A DNA stretch of 64,000 bases, taken from contig CAYJFQ010000003.1 in assembly GCA_964369955.1 (NCBI GenBank), positions 1-64,000 on the forward strand, in the 5' to 3' direction. The notes beneath the pieces were generated by a model that did no database searches, had not been told where the DNA came from, and was given only the letters and a program-made list of their open reading frames with translations. The translations under genes were made by a program, and so were the position numbers. Shown here one piece after another: positions 8,516-17,339 of the stretch; the first letter of the stretch is position 1, and every line of letters begins with the position of its first letter. Source of the stretch: CAYJFQ01 sp964369955 (GTDB taxonomy: Bacteria > Bacillota_I > Bacilli_A > Erysipelotrichales > Erysipelotrichaceae).

Positions 8516-8543
8516 AATAAAAACGGATATTTAAAATATCCGT
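8516..8543 (-). terminator. Terminator of the copA gene
   Basis: ACGGATATTT/AAATATCCGT forms a perfect 10-bp stem. Read on the minus strand it is followed by a TTTTTAT tract, placing a terminator about 50 nt beyond the copA stop codon. Confidence 0.75.
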
Positions 8544-8593
8544 CTAATAACACTATATAGTAGTTTTTAATAAGGGCACGCTAGCCTTATTTT

Positions 8594-8800
8594 TTAGTTA
8601 ATTTCTATAACCTCGTATCCTGCATTAGTTACTAAGTTTTTTAAGACATCATTTGAAATTTCTTTACTAAGAGTTAAGTAAACTTTTTTCTCTTGTAAAT
8701 TAACTTCAGCTATAATTCCATCCACTGCATTTAAAGTGTCCTCCACTCTTTTCTTACAGTGATTACATGTCATTCCTTCGACAATCATTTCTCTTTTCAT
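8594..8800 (-). CDS. copZ: Possible independently initiated CopZ copper chaperone
   Basis: Within the copA frame, ATG at 8800 (minus strand) is preceded by AAAGGA at 6-nt spacing. From it the frame encodes exactly 68 residues, the normal size of stand-alone CopZ, with the MTCNHC copper site at residues about 10-15. The stretch between the ATPase end and this Met is only lysine-rich linker. This looks like a former separate copZ whose upstream stop was lost. Internal initiation could still give free chaperone. A one-base error in the A-rich end of copA would create the same picture. Confidence 0.5.
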   Translation of the reverse strand: MKREMIVEGMTCNHCKKRVEDTLNAVDGIIAEVNLQEKKVYLTLSKEISNDVLKNLVTNAGYEVIEIN

Positions 8801-10999
8801 AATAGTTCCTTTCTTTTTATTTGTGGTAAATCTTTTTAATCTTAGGGCATTCAACACTACAGTTATTGAGCTAATACTCATCGCAAAGGCTGCGAACATT
8901 GGATTTAGTTTTAAGCCAAAATTTGAATATAACACTCCAGCTGCAAGTGGTATTCCAACAGTGTTATAGATCATTGCCCAAAATAGATTTTGTTTAATGT
9001 TATTTAGAGTACGATAACTTAGTTTGATGAGAGTTACGATATCCATTAAATCATTTTTAACCAAAATAATATCAGCAGACTCTAAAGCTACATCACTACC
9101 AGAGCCAATGGCTATTCCAACATCTGCTTGCATTAGAGCTGGTGAGTCATTAATTCCATCTCCAACCATTGCAACTATTTCCTTACCTTGGAATTGCTTA
9201 ACTTGGCTTTGCTTGTCTTCTGGCATTACTTCTGCCACAAAGTTATTGATGCCTACTTTATTGGCAATTGCTGTTGCTACTTTTTGGTTATCTCCAGTTA
9301 ACATGATGGTTTTGATATTCATCTCATTTAATTGTTTAATCGCTTCAATGCTTGATTGCTTTATTTGATCGGCTATACTAATTAATCCTAAGACTTCTTT
9401 GTTTTTCGCAAAGATTAATGTTGTATGTCCTAGTTCTTGCCACTGGTTAAGTTTGTCTAACACTCTACTTACATCAATCTTATTTTCAACAAATAGTTTG
9501 TAGTTGCCTGCGTAGTAAGTATCCTTGTCCTTTTTGGCAATTATCCCTCTTCCGCTTAATTGATTAAAACTATCAAACTCTAGTGGAACATAACTAAATT
9601 TATTAGTGATTGCTAGTGCAAGGGGATGGGTCGATAACTTTTCTAAAGAGTAGGCAATATATGGTAGGTCATGATTTAACTGATAGATATCTACTACCTC
9701 TGGGTTACCCTTAGTGATAGTTCCGGTTTTGTCTAAGACAATAGTTTTTATTTTATTAGCTAGTTCTAAGCTGGCTGCATCTTTAATTAATATTCCATGG
9801 TTAGCACTAATTCCTGTTGCCACCATAATCGCACTTGGAGTTGCGATCCCTAAGGCGCATGGACAAGATACAACCAATACCGCAATCGCAAAGCTGATTG
9901 ATTCTTCTAGTGATTTAGTGATTGTAAGCCAAGATATGAAAGTCACAAGCGCAATAATTAAGACTATAGGCACAAAGATTGAACTTATTTTATCCGCTAG
10001 TTTTGCGATAGGAGCTTTTGAACTGCTTGCATTTTCTACTAGTTCCACTATTTTATTGAGTGTTGAGTCTTCTATTGTTTTTGTGACTCTAATTTCAATG
10101 TATCCAGTTAAATTTAATGTTGCACCAATAACTTTAGAATCAAGACTTTTATCTACTGGTAATGATTCACCTGTTAACATTGCCTCATCAACTGTTGTTT
10201 CTCCCTTAATAACTACCCCATCCATTGGAATAGTTTCTCCGGGTTTAACTATAACTAAATCTTCTATTACAACATCTTCTATCGGAATGATTCTCTCAAA
10301 ATCACCCCTTTTAACTAAAGCATTATTTGGTCTTAAGTTAATAAGTTTACCAATAGCTGCACTTGTTTTACTTTTTGCATTAGTCTCAATATACTTACCA
10401 ACAGTTACTAAAGCTAAAATCATGGAACCTGTCTCAAAATACAAGTCCATCGCATATTGCATTTCACCACTAGCAATTTTATAGATCGCATACAAACCAT
10501 ACAAGAAAGCCGCTAAAGCACCAATAGCAATCAACGAATCCATATTTGGATGCTTTTTAAACAAAGCCTTAAAACCACTAGTGAAATACTTATAATTCAA
10601 TAAATAGATGGGAATAGATAACAATAATTGAACCAATGCAAACTCCAATAAATTATGGTGGAAATAATCAGGAATTGGTAAACCAACCATATGCCCCATT
10701 GCTAAATAAAACAAAATACTCATAAATATGATTGAAAAAATCAAACGATATTTCATCATATTTGATTTCTTTTGAAAAACAACAGCTGTAGTATACAATG
10801 TCGCATTATAACCATTGTCAAATACCGCTTGAATAATTTGATCATTATTAATAAGCTTATCATCATATTCAACATCCATTGAATTAGCTAATAAGTTAAC
10901 ATTTACACTTTTTACTCCTTGAAGACTAGAAATTGCCTTTGTGACAGAACCACTACAAGCGCTACAAGACATGCCTATTACATTAAATTTTTGTTTCAT
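8594..10999 (-). CDS. copA: Copper-translocating P1B ATPase with C-terminal CopZ-like domain
   Basis: 801 residues. Domains in order: N-terminal heavy-metal domain (GMSCSAC, residues about 9-15), eight membrane segments, the intramembrane SCPCALG motif, phosphorylation site DKTGT, the LSTHPLA nucleotide-domain motif, and the GDGINDSPAL hinge. It exports Cu(I) using ATP. Unusually, after the normal ATPase end (LRLKRF near 726) the frame continues without a stop into a complete second metal-binding domain (GMTCNHC, about 742-748). That segment starts with a Met preceded by a ribosome-site-like AAAGGA (see the separate entry). It is transcribed alone, with GGAGG before its own start. Confidence 0.95.
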   Translation of the reverse strand: MKQKFNVIGMSCSACSGSVTKAISSLQGVKSVNVNLLANSMDVEYDDKLINNDQIIQAVFDNGYNATLYTTAVVFQKKSNMMKYRLIFSIIFMSILFYLAMGHMVGLPIPDYFHHNLLEFALVQLLLSIPIYLLNYKYFTSGFKALFKKHPNMDSLIAIGALAAFLYGLYAIYKIASGEMQYAMDLYFETGSMILALVTVGKYIETNAKSKTSAAIGKLINLRPNNALVKRGDFERIIPIEDVVIEDLVIVKPGETIPMDGVVIKGETTVDEAMLTGESLPVDKSLDSKVIGATLNLTGYIEIRVTKTIEDSTLNKIVELVENASSSKAPIAKLADKISSIFVPIVLIIALVTFISWLTITKSLEESISFAIAVLVVSCPCALGIATPSAIMVATGISANHGILIKDAASLELANKIKTIVLDKTGTITKGNPEVVDIYQLNHDLPYIAYSLEKLSTHPLALAITNKFSYVPLEFDSFNQLSGRGIIAKKDKDTYYAGNYKLFVENKIDVSRVLDKLNQWQELGHTTLIFAKNKEVLGLISIADQIKQSSIEAIKQLNEMNIKTIMLTGDNQKVATAIANKVGINNFVAEVMPEDKQSQVKQFQGKEIVAMVGDGINDSPALMQADVGIAIGSGSDVALESADIILVKNDLMDIVTLIKLSYRTLNNIKQNLFWAMIYNTVGIPLAAGVLYSNFGLKLNPMFAAFAMSISSITVVLNALRLKRFTTNKKKGTIMKREMIVEGMTCNHCKKRVEDTLNAVDGIIAEVNLQEKKVYLTLSKEISNDVLKNLVTNAGYEVIEIN

Positions 11000-11118
11000 A
11001 AAGCCTCCTTAGTTTAATTATAACCTATAGATAAAAAACTTAATAATAATATGCAACAAGTAAATGAGGGTTTAGTTGTGATATACTACTATTAACAAAC
11101 GCTTAGGGAGGTAATGAA

Positions 11119-11502
11119 ATGAAAAGTATTAAGCCAGGTAGAGGCCCTTCTACAATGCGCGCCATTAGTTCAATAGTGGCTGTTATTTTTGGGATATTTT
11201 GGACTGTTAGTAGCTCTGAAATGGGAGCGCCATCAATGTTTCAAATTTTTGGAATTCTATTTATTGGGTTAGGCATAATACAAGCAATTTATTATTTTAA
11301 GAATGCTACAGGAGAAAATCGCTATTCTGTTTTTGATATTACTGAGGAAGGTGAAGAAGTTGATCCATTAAATGAAATAATTAATAAAAAAGATAGTAAC
11401 TCTACTCCTGAAAATAGTGAATTAAAGTATTGTCCTTATTGTGGCAAGGCTATTGATGGAGATTATAAATATTGTCCAAGTTGCGGTAAAAAATTACCTT
11501 AG
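11119..11502 (+). CDS. Membrane protein with C-terminal zinc ribbon
   Basis: 127 residues. Two hydrophobic helices (about residues 13-32 and 40-58) are followed by an acidic linker and a four-cysteine zinc ribbon: CPYCG at about 102-106 and CPSCG at about 119-123. Such proteins are common and uncharacterised. RBS GGGAGG, with a TATACT-like -10 some 40 nt upstream. It is followed at 19 nt by another small membrane protein, probably cotranscribed. Confidence 0.75.
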   Translation: MKSIKPGRGPSTMRAISSIVAVIFGIFWTVSSSEMGAPSMFQIFGILFIGLGIIQAIYYFKNATGENRYSVFDITEEGEEVDPLNEIINKKDSNSTPENSELKYCPYCGKAIDGDYKYCPSCGKKLP

Positions 11503-11521
11503 GATATAGGAGGTTAATCAA

Positions 11522-11815
11522 ATGTGGATAGTTTTAAGCGCTTTAGCATTTGCGTTAGTTGTTATTAATATCATGTTAATAACTAAGAATGATTATAAGT
11601 TCAGTGCAACTTTAGTATTCTTAAGTTTAAGCTGTGGTATTGCGACTGTTTTATGGGAGTATAACTATGTTAGTGAGTTAGTGTTAAATGGTAAGCTAGA
11701 TAAGTTAAATTCAATTGTTAATTTAAACGGAATATTAATGGGCCTTAGTTTAGCTTTAATAATTCTTAATGGAGTAGTTTTATTTCTAAATGTTAGAAAT
11801 ACAATGAGTAAGTAA
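11522..11815 (+). CDS. Small membrane protein
   Basis: 97 residues with three hydrophobic segments (about 1-20, 27-45, 70-90) and few charges. No family recognised. It has an AGGAGG site and follows the zinc-ribbon gene closely; both end at the same terminator, so a two-gene transcript is likely. Confidence 0.65.
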   Translation: MWIVLSALAFALVVINIMLITKNDYKFSATLVFLSLSCGIATVLWEYNYVSELVLNGKLDKLNSIVNLNGILMGLSLALIILNGVVLFLNVRNTMSK

Positions 11816-11817
11816 CC

Positions 11818-11844
11818 AAGACTACACGATATGTAGTCTTTTTT
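11818..11844 (+). terminator. Rho-independent terminator
   Basis: AAGACTACA / TGTAGTCTT stem, 5-nt loop, run of six T directly after the two small membrane genes. Confidence 0.9.
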
Positions 11845-11919
11845 AATTGTAAAGATTTATTTATTTTTTGGAGTTTTTTCTAGTTGTTGTGGTATTATTG
11901 ATTGGTTTAGGAGAAAATA

Positions 11920-12897
11920 ATGAAAAGAAATTTTAAAAAAATATTGATTATATTATCTATAATTATTGCCTTATTAGGTGCTGTTGGTTATTTGATTGGT
12001 GATTACTTTGTGAATTATGCATTGGTTAGACCAGAGAGTGGACAGTTAGATTCTGCTAATGATCCTAATGCGCCTAAAAATGAAGAGAATGCTGTTGTAG
12101 AAGCAAATATGATTCTTGAGGAAACAGCTTACTTAGAGTGGGTAGAGACCGTTGAAGTAAATAATGTATCTATTCAAAGCTATGACAACTTAAAATTAAA
12201 TGCGATTGAGTATCGCAAAGAAGATTCTGATAAGTGGATTATCATGGTTCATGGCTATACTTCTAGTAATCAAAGTATGGTTAATAGAGCTGTGCATTAC
12301 GGGGAAAAGGGTTACAACGTTTTACTACCTAATAACCGTGCTCATGGTGATAGTGAGGGTACTTATATCGGTATGGGTTGGCTTGATCGTTTAGATATCA
12401 TTGACTGGATTGAGTTTATTATTGATGAAAACCCTGAGGCGGAGATTGCATTATATGGTGTTTCAATGGGCGGGGCTACTGTTAGCATGGTTTCAGGTGA
12501 AAAGCTTCCAGATAATGTTAAGGTTGTGATTGAAGATTGTGGATATACAAGTGCTTGGGCAATGTTTGAGAATCAATTGGACTATCGTTTTGGTTTGCCA
12601 CCATTTCCAGTTTTAGATCTAGCAGGAATTGTCGGCAATATGAGAACCGGTTATGATCTAAAAGATGCAGATAGTATTGCTCAACTTGAGAAGTCGACAT
12701 TGCCCATATTATTCATTCATGGAGATATTGATAACTATGTTCCGGTGGAAATGGTTTATGAAATGTATGAGGCTTCAAATAGTGTTGATAAAGAAATTTT
12801 AATTATTGAAGGATCTAATCATGCGGAAAGTGACTATGTTAATCCTGAAGTTTACTATGAGGCTGTATTTAGATATTTAGATAAATATATTGATTAA
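11920..12897 (+). CDS. Membrane-anchored alpha/beta hydrolase
   Basis: 325 residues. An N-terminal signal anchor (about residues 7-27) places the enzyme outside the membrane. The fold is alpha/beta hydrolase: oxyanion region MVHGYTSS (near 108), nucleophile elbow GVSMGG (Ser near 183), acid in GDIDNYVP and the His in NHAESD. It is close to the YqkD/BAAT-type group often annotated as serine esterase or peptidase. Substrate unknown. Monocistronic, with its own terminator. Confidence 0.85.
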   Translation: MKRNFKKILIILSIIIALLGAVGYLIGDYFVNYALVRPESGQLDSANDPNAPKNEENAVVEANMILEETAYLEWVETVEVNNVSIQSYDNLKLNAIEYRKEDSDKWIIMVHGYTSSNQSMVNRAVHYGEKGYNVLLPNNRAHGDSEGTYIGMGWLDRLDIIDWIEFIIDENPEAEIALYGVSMGGATVSMVSGEKLPDNVKVVIEDCGYTSAWAMFENQLDYRFGLPPFPVLDLAGIVGNMRTGYDLKDADSIAQLEKSTLPILFIHGDIDNYVPVEMVYEMYEASNSVDKEILIIEGSNHAESDYVNPEVYYEAVFRYLDKYID

Positions 12898-12920
12898 GTC
12901 TAGCTTGAGCTAGACTTTTT
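12898..12920 (+). terminator. Rho-independent terminator
   Basis: GTCTAGCT / AGCTAGAC 8-bp stem with a 2-nt nominal loop and five T; overlaps the end of the hydrolase stop codon region. Confidence 0.85.
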
Positions 12921-12965
12921 ATATGGATTAATATGCTATAATTATTGATAATTAGGAGCGTATTT

Positions 12966-14291
12966 ATGAAAAAAATAATCATATTATTATTCTGTCTATT
13001 ATTAGTGGGATGTAGTAGTGAAGTAGAATTTAACTCATCTAAACTCTTAGAAAGATCAGAAATTCTAACCGAAGAAATGAGAGTTGGAAACTTCCAAAGT
13101 ACAATAGATAACCTTGCGGATAGTATTAAACCACTATTAAGCCTTGAAGCACTAGAAGAAGGGTGGCACACTACAATTGTCGATATTGGTGAATACCAAG
13201 GACTACACTCGGTAGATGGAAAACTAGATAATGATAGTTATATTGTCAGTGTTGTTTTAAAATACGAAACAACAGGTATTGAAGTATTCTTTTCTTATAA
13301 CCAAGATGAAGAAATTATCGGGATATTTTTAACATATAAAGCAATAGAAAGCGAATTAGTTAATAATCAAGATTACTATGAAATAGAAGTAATTCTTGGA
13401 GATAAATATCCAATAAAAGGAATTCTAACCCTCCCTAAAACAGATACTCTAACACCTGTAGTCTTGTTGGTGTCAGGTTCAGGAGTTCAAGATAGAAACT
13501 CAACTATCTATCAAAACACTCCATTTAAAGATATAGCTTATGGACTTGCTGAAAATGGGATTGCGACTTTAAGGTATGATGAAAGACTTTATACTTATCC
13601 TGAATTAGTTGATGAACTTGGTGTAGATTTAAACTTAGAAACTGAAATGTTAGAAGATATAAGCTATGCCTTACAATATTTAGAAAACCAAGAAAAGGTA
13701 GATTCTAAGAATATCTATGTTCTAGGGCATTCATTAGGTGGAGGATTGACTCCATATATCGCTAGCAGTAATGAAAATGTTGCTGGAATTATCTCAATGG
13801 CTGGTAGTTTAAAGCCTTTGTATGAATTATCTTATGACCAAAATAAAGCTATAGAGAAAGAAATATTAAACGGTGATTATGATGAGAAAACAAGAGAGAC
13901 TATTAAACTTCAAATGTTACAAGTTGAAAAAGATATTCTCACATTAAGAGGTGATATTTCAAATATTGAGAATGATACAATTTTAATGGGATTACCTGCT
14001 GGATATCAAAAATCAACTAAAAAGTATGCAGGTGAAAACTATGTTAATGGTATTAATCTTCCAATATTAGTATTGCAAGGTAAAGCTGATTTCCAAGTCT
14101 CGCCAACAGTTGATTATCAATTATGGAAATCAACATTAAGTAACCGTGATAATGTAGACTTCAAATTATATGAAAACTTAAACCATCTAATGATGCAATC
14201 AACAGGAAAACAAGATATTACCGAATACCAAACTAAAGGAGTTGTTGATCAACAAGTAATTAATGACATTACAAACTTTATTTTTAAATAG
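12966..14291 (+). CDS. Lipoprotein alpha/beta hydrolase with N-terminal DUF3887-like domain
   Basis: 441 residues from ATG 12966 (TAGGAG upstream). Lipobox LLVGC puts the lipidated Cys at about 16. Residues 25-125 look like the DUF3887 domain often placed before such hydrolases. Then comes an alpha/beta hydrolase with oxyanion segment LVSGSGVQDR, nucleophile elbow GHSLGGG (near 259) and C-terminal NHLMM with the catalytic His. It probably acts on esters or peptides at the cell surface. Third-position A is much more frequent here than in the hydrolase gene upstream. Confidence 0.85.
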   Translation: MKKIIILLFCLLLVGCSSEVEFNSSKLLERSEILTEEMRVGNFQSTIDNLADSIKPLLSLEALEEGWHTTIVDIGEYQGLHSVDGKLDNDSYIVSVVLKYETTGIEVFFSYNQDEEIIGIFLTYKAIESELVNNQDYYEIEVILGDKYPIKGILTLPKTDTLTPVVLLVSGSGVQDRNSTIYQNTPFKDIAYGLAENGIATLRYDERLYTYPELVDELGVDLNLETEMLEDISYALQYLENQEKVDSKNIYVLGHSLGGGLTPYIASSNENVAGIISMAGSLKPLYELSYDQNKAIEKEILNGDYDEKTRETIKLQMLQVEKDILTLRGDISNIENDTILMGLPAGYQKSTKKYAGENYVNGINLPILVLQGKADFQVSPTVDYQLWKSTLSNRDNVDFKLYENLNHLMMQSTGKQDITEYQTKGVVDQQVINDITNFIFK

Positions 14292-14313
14292 GAAGATATA
14301 TTAACTTATATAA

Positions 14314-14349
14314 AAGCTGTACCTAAATTTTTGGGTCAGCTTGTTTTTG
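14314..14349 (+). terminator. Rho-independent terminator
   Basis: AAGCTGTACC pairs with GGGTCAGCTT (imperfect), followed by GTTTTTG. Ends the lipoprotein hydrolase gene. Confidence 0.65.
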
Positions 14350-14416
14350 TAACCATTCTAATTAAATCGCGGCATGATAAAATTTGATAGTTAATAGCAA
14401 ATGAATAAGGAGAATT

Positions 14417-14929
14417 ATGATGATTGAAACAAATAGATTATTGATAAGAAAACCTGAAAATCAAGACATTCAAGCTTACTTGAAATTTCGTAATAGTGAT
14501 TATGTTTTAAAGCATAATCCAATGGGCAAACTAAGTTTAGATGATGTTAAGAAAGAGTTTAATGAGAACAAAAATATTTGGCTTATTCAAATTAAAGATA
14601 GAGATGTGATTGGAGCCATTTTTACTGATCGTGGCGGTATTAGATACTGGAAATTAGCTACTGAAATTTCTTATTTCTTAGACGAAAGTTATTCTAATTT
14701 AGGATATATGAGCGAAGCCGTAAAAGCTTTTTTAAGTTACTTATTTAATGATGGCGAAATAGAACTAGTGACTGTTAGGGTTTTTGCCAAGAATTCAGGT
14801 TCACTAAAAATGGTCAAGAAGTTAGGATTTACTCAAGATGGATATTTTAGAAAATGTGTTGATTACAATAATCAATTATGGGATGATGTTGTATTTTCAA
14901 TGACTAAAGAGGAGTTTAATAATGATTAA
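14417..14929 (+). CDS. GNAT N-acetyltransferase, RimJ/RimL-like
   Basis: 170 residues. ETNRLLIRKP start, an acceptor region and the acetyl-CoA loop region LGYMSEAVKAFLSY (near residue 95) followed by the NSGSLKMVKKLGF motif are standard for RimJ/RimL-type protein N-acetyltransferases. Two adjacent ATGs (14417, 14420) are possible starts; the second is better spaced from AAGGAG. The stop overlaps the next gene by 8 nt, so the two are translationally coupled. Confidence 0.85.
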   Translation: MMIETNRLLIRKPENQDIQAYLKFRNSDYVLKHNPMGKLSLDDVKKEFNENKNIWLIQIKDRDVIGAIFTDRGGIRYWKLATEISYFLDESYSNLGYMSEAVKAFLSYLFNDGEIELVTVRVFAKNSGSLKMVKKLGFTQDGYFRKCVDYNNQLWDDVVFSMTKEEFNND

Positions 14930-15482
14930 GTTATATGATGCGAATAATGATATAGAGATTCTGAAATTGAGGACAAAGGCTAAAGACAAGTGTCATCAGT
15001 TTAATTTGTTGCCCCCTTCTGATTCTAGAAGACAAGAAAAGATAATTAAAGATTTAATCGGTAGAATTGGTAATGGTTTTGTTTTTACTGCGCCTTTTTG
15101 GTGTGATTATGGATCTAATATAGAGATTGGTGATAATTTTTATTGTAATCATAATTTGATTATTTTAGATGGCGAGAAAGTCAAAATTGGAAACAATGTT
15201 TTCATTGGTCCGAATTGCTGCATTTCAACTGCTAGTCATCCATTAGATAAGGAATTAAGAGGTCAAGGGCTAGAATATGCTTGCCCTATTACGATAGGTA
15301 ACAATGTTTGGATTGGTGCTAGTGTTGTTATTTTACCTGGAGTTACAATTGGTGATAATAGTGTTATCGGGGCAGGTAGTGTAGTTAATAAAGATATTGA
15401 AAGTAATTGCGTTGCAGTTGGCTCTCCTTGTCGTTTTATTAGAAAGATAACTGCTAGTGACAAGGATAGATATAGTGTTTAA
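14922..15482 (+). CDS. Maltose/galactoside-type O-acetyltransferase (hexapeptide repeat)
   Basis: 186 residues. An N-terminal cap (about 1-55) precedes a left-handed beta-helix of hexapeptide repeats, with the catalytic His in TASHPLD (near 107) and the GNNVWIGA and PGVTIGDNSVIGAGSVV turns. The enzyme moves acetyl from acetyl-CoA to a sugar 6-hydroxyl; the exact sugar is not set by sequence. Overlaps the GNAT gene by 8 nt. Confidence 0.9.
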   Translation: MIKLYDANNDIEILKLRTKAKDKCHQFNLLPPSDSRRQEKIIKDLIGRIGNGFVFTAPFWCDYGSNIEIGDNFYCNHNLIILDGEKVKIGNNVFIGPNCCISTASHPLDKELRGQGLEYACPITIGNNVWIGASVVILPGVTIGDNSVIGAGSVVNKDIESNCVAVGSPCRFIRKITASDKDRYSV

Positions 15483-15492
15483 TAATCTCAAA

Positions 15493-15542
15493 TCAAATAT
15501 ATTTTATTTGAAATTGACATTAATAAACTAAGAGGGTAAAAT
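15493..15542 (+). promoter_or_regulatory. Promoter of the arsenic operon
   Basis: TTGACA (15514-15519), a 17-nt spacer and TAAAAT (15537-15542) give a near-consensus promoter 44 nt before arsR. A 7-bp inverted repeat TCAAATA / TATTTGA (15493-15511) abuts the -35 box and is a candidate ArsR operator. Its position upstream of -35 is less typical than one overlapping -10. Confidence 0.75.
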
Positions 15543-15585
15543 TTAGATAGTTTAAAAATTTTTGATTTGAAAGGAAAAGGTTAAA

Positions 15586-15894
15586 ATGGAAGATAATAAA
15601 GTAATAGCTAATATTTTTAAGGCTTTATGCGATGAAAATCGTGTCGGAATTGTCAAGTTGTTATTAAGGGGCAATCGTTGCGCTTGTAATATTGCAGAAG
15701 AATTAGGACTTTCACAATCTCGACTTTCATATCATATGAAGATACTTTGTGAGAGTCAGTTAGTAACTTGTTGGTATGTTGGTAAGTGGACACACTATAA
15801 AATAAACCAAGATGGTTACAAAAAGGCTATTAATATTTTAAAAGACTTGAGCAATGTTGAAGACACGATCACAAATGATTGTTGTGATAAATAG
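15586..15894 (+). CDS. arsR: ArsR family metalloregulator
   Basis: 102 residues, winged HTH (about 10-85) with SQSRLSYHMKIL as recognition helix. The metal-site segment reads RCACNIAEEL (Cys near 32 and 34), the position of the ELCVCDL arsenite site in classical ArsR. A Cys pair at the C-terminus (CC near 99-100) could give extra thiols. It should repress the operon until As(III) or Sb(III) binds. First gene of the set, 9 nt before the ferredoxin gene. Confidence 0.9.
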   Translation: MEDNKVIANIFKALCDENRVGIVKLLLRGNRCACNIAEELGLSQSRLSYHMKILCESQLVTCWYVGKWTHYKINQDGYKKAINILKDLSNVEDTITNDCCDK

Positions 15895-15903
15895 GAGGTA
15901 AGA

Positions 15904-16143
15904 ATGTCAGATAAGTGGTATCCAGTGATTGATTATATTACATGTATTGATTGTGGTGTTTGTGTAGACAAGTGTCAAAACAGTGTTTACGACCAAACTA
16001 AATCTCCTACACCTGTTGTTTTAAATCCGGTTAATTGTAGTGAGGGGTGTCATGGCTGTGGTAAGTTATGTCCTACAAGCTCAATCACATATGTTGGAGA
16101 TGTAAAGAAAAAAGATAGTTGTAATTGTGGAGGAAGATGTTAG
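15904..16143 (+). CDS. Small 4Fe-4S ferredoxin-type protein
   Basis: 79 residues. Two cluster motifs are visible: CIDCGVCVDKC (about 14-24) and CSEGCHGCGKLCP (about 46-58). A cysteine-rich tail CNCGGRC closes the protein. It could pass electrons to the downstream thioredoxin-like protein or bind arsenite with its tail thiols. Tight spacing with arsR and overlap with the next start place it firmly in the arsenic operon. I know of ferredoxin genes in other anaerobe ars clusters, but no settled role. Confidence 0.85.
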   Translation: MSDKWYPVIDYITCIDCGVCVDKCQNSVYDQTKSPTPVVLNPVNCSEGCHGCGKLCPTSSITYVGDVKKKDSCNCGGRC

Positions 16144-16633
16144 TGAATAAGAAAAAAATTTTAAAAATTGCAGTACCAATTATTATNNNNNNNNNNNNNN
16201 NNNNNNNNNNNNNNNNNNNNNNNNNNNNNNNNNNNNNNNNNNNNNNNNNNNNNNNNNNNNNNNNNNNNNNNNNNNNNNNNNNNNNNTACCAATTATTATT
16301 GATTTTGGGGCAGATTCATGTGAACCATGTAAGGCGATGGCTCCTGTTTTAGTTGAGTTAAATAAAGAATTTCAGGGAGAAGCCATCATTAAATTTGTTG
16401 ATGTATGGAAGAACCCAGCAGCAGCTCAAGACTTCCCGGTTTCAGCAATACCTACTCAAATCTTTTATAATAGTGATGGTAGTCCTTATGTTCCTAGTGA
16501 AGAAGTATTTAATCTAATTCAATTTAATATGTATAGCCTTGGTGAGTCTGGCGTTCATGATTTCACAGTTCATCAAGGTGGTTTAACTGAAAATCAAATG
16601 CGCTTAATTTTAAGTGATATGGGAGTTGAATAA
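16143..16633 (+). CDS. Thioredoxin-family protein, split by an assembly gap
   Basis: The start is a lysine-rich N-terminus plus the beginning of a hydrophobic segment (GTG 16143 is best spaced from GGAGGAAG; ATG 16137 overlaps it). After 100 N the frame resumes with DFGADSCEPCKAM, a thioredoxin active site (CEPC), then the cis-Pro segment AIPTQIF and a C-terminal HQGGLTENQM helix region. It is probably a membrane-anchored, outward-facing thioredoxin reduced by the CcdA homologue next door. Merging the two 13-nt identical edges restores the frame but leaves no room for the signal helix and first strand, so real sequence is probably missing. Confidence 0.8.
16187..16286. other. 100-N assembly gap inside the thioredoxin gene
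   Basis: Exactly 100 N, flanked by a 13-nt identity (16174-16186 and 16287-16299). Unlike the first gap, the overlap is short enough to be chance, and the encoded protein looks too short if merged. Confidence 0.9.
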
Positions 16634-17325
16634 TGATAGATGCGTGGTTAGTCGATTTATCTAGTTTAATTGTAGAGAATGTATGGCTTGCGCCTTTATT
16701 GGCATTTTTTGCTGGTGTTTTAACTTCTTTTACTCCTTGTGGTTTATCTAGTGTTCCATTGATTGTTGGGTATGTTGGTGGTACTGGGGATAAAACTACT
16801 AAAAGAGCTTTTAAATTGTCATTAACTTTTGCGATAGGAAGTGCTATCACTTTCACAGGAATGGGAGTTATTGCGTCCTTGAGTCATAATTTAATTGGAC
16901 ATGGCTCAACTTGGTGGTATTTCTTCTTAGGGGTATTAATGATGTTGATGGCTTTACAAACTTGGGAAATTTATGAAATCATTCCTTCCAGTTATTTAGT
17001 TTCTAAAAATAAGAAGCGTGGTTATTTTGGAGCATTAATTGCAGGGATTTTAGCAGGCATCTTTTCTTCGCCTTGTTCAACTCCGGTTTTAATTGTTTTG
17101 TTAGCCGTGGTAGCAAGTAATGGTAGTATTGCTTGGGGAATACTCTTATTATTGTTGTATTCAATTGGTCATGGTATCTTAGCAGTAATTTGTGGTACTT
17201 GGGTAGGTTTTGTTAATAAGCTTGCACATAATGAGCAGTATGGAAAAGTTAGTAAGGTTTTGAAAGTTATTATGGGCTTTCTAATTATGTTTATTGGATT
17301 ATATATGTTTTATTTGGCATTTTAG
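16633..17325 (+). CDS. ccdA: CcdA/DsbD-type transmembrane thiol transporter
   Basis: 230 residues with six membrane segments. The two conserved membrane cysteines are in TPCG (near 36) and SSPCSTP (near 149), as in CcdA and the DsbD core. It carries reducing equivalents from cytoplasmic thioredoxin to an outward-facing thioredoxin, here very probably the preceding gene product. The start overlaps the previous stop by one base (TAATG). Its presence in an arsenic operon suggests that the redox relay supports arsenic handling outside the membrane. Confidence 0.9.
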   Translation: MIDAWLVDLSSLIVENVWLAPLLAFFAGVLTSFTPCGLSSVPLIVGYVGGTGDKTTKRAFKLSLTFAIGSAITFTGMGVIASLSHNLIGHGSTWWYFFLGVLMMLMALQTWEIYEIIPSSYLVSKNKKRGYFGALIAGILAGIFSSPCSTPVLIVLLAVVASNGSIAWGILLLLLYSIGHGILAVICGTWVGFVNKLAHNEQYGKVSKVLKVIMGFLIMFIGLYMFYLAF

Positions 17326-17339
17326 ATAGGTGGTAAAGT

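Noticed and set aside
9714..10484. A 256-codon open frame opposite copA on the plus strand
   Set aside because: It lies wholly antisense to a clearly conserved ATPase, has low-complexity hydrophobic composition and no ribosome site.
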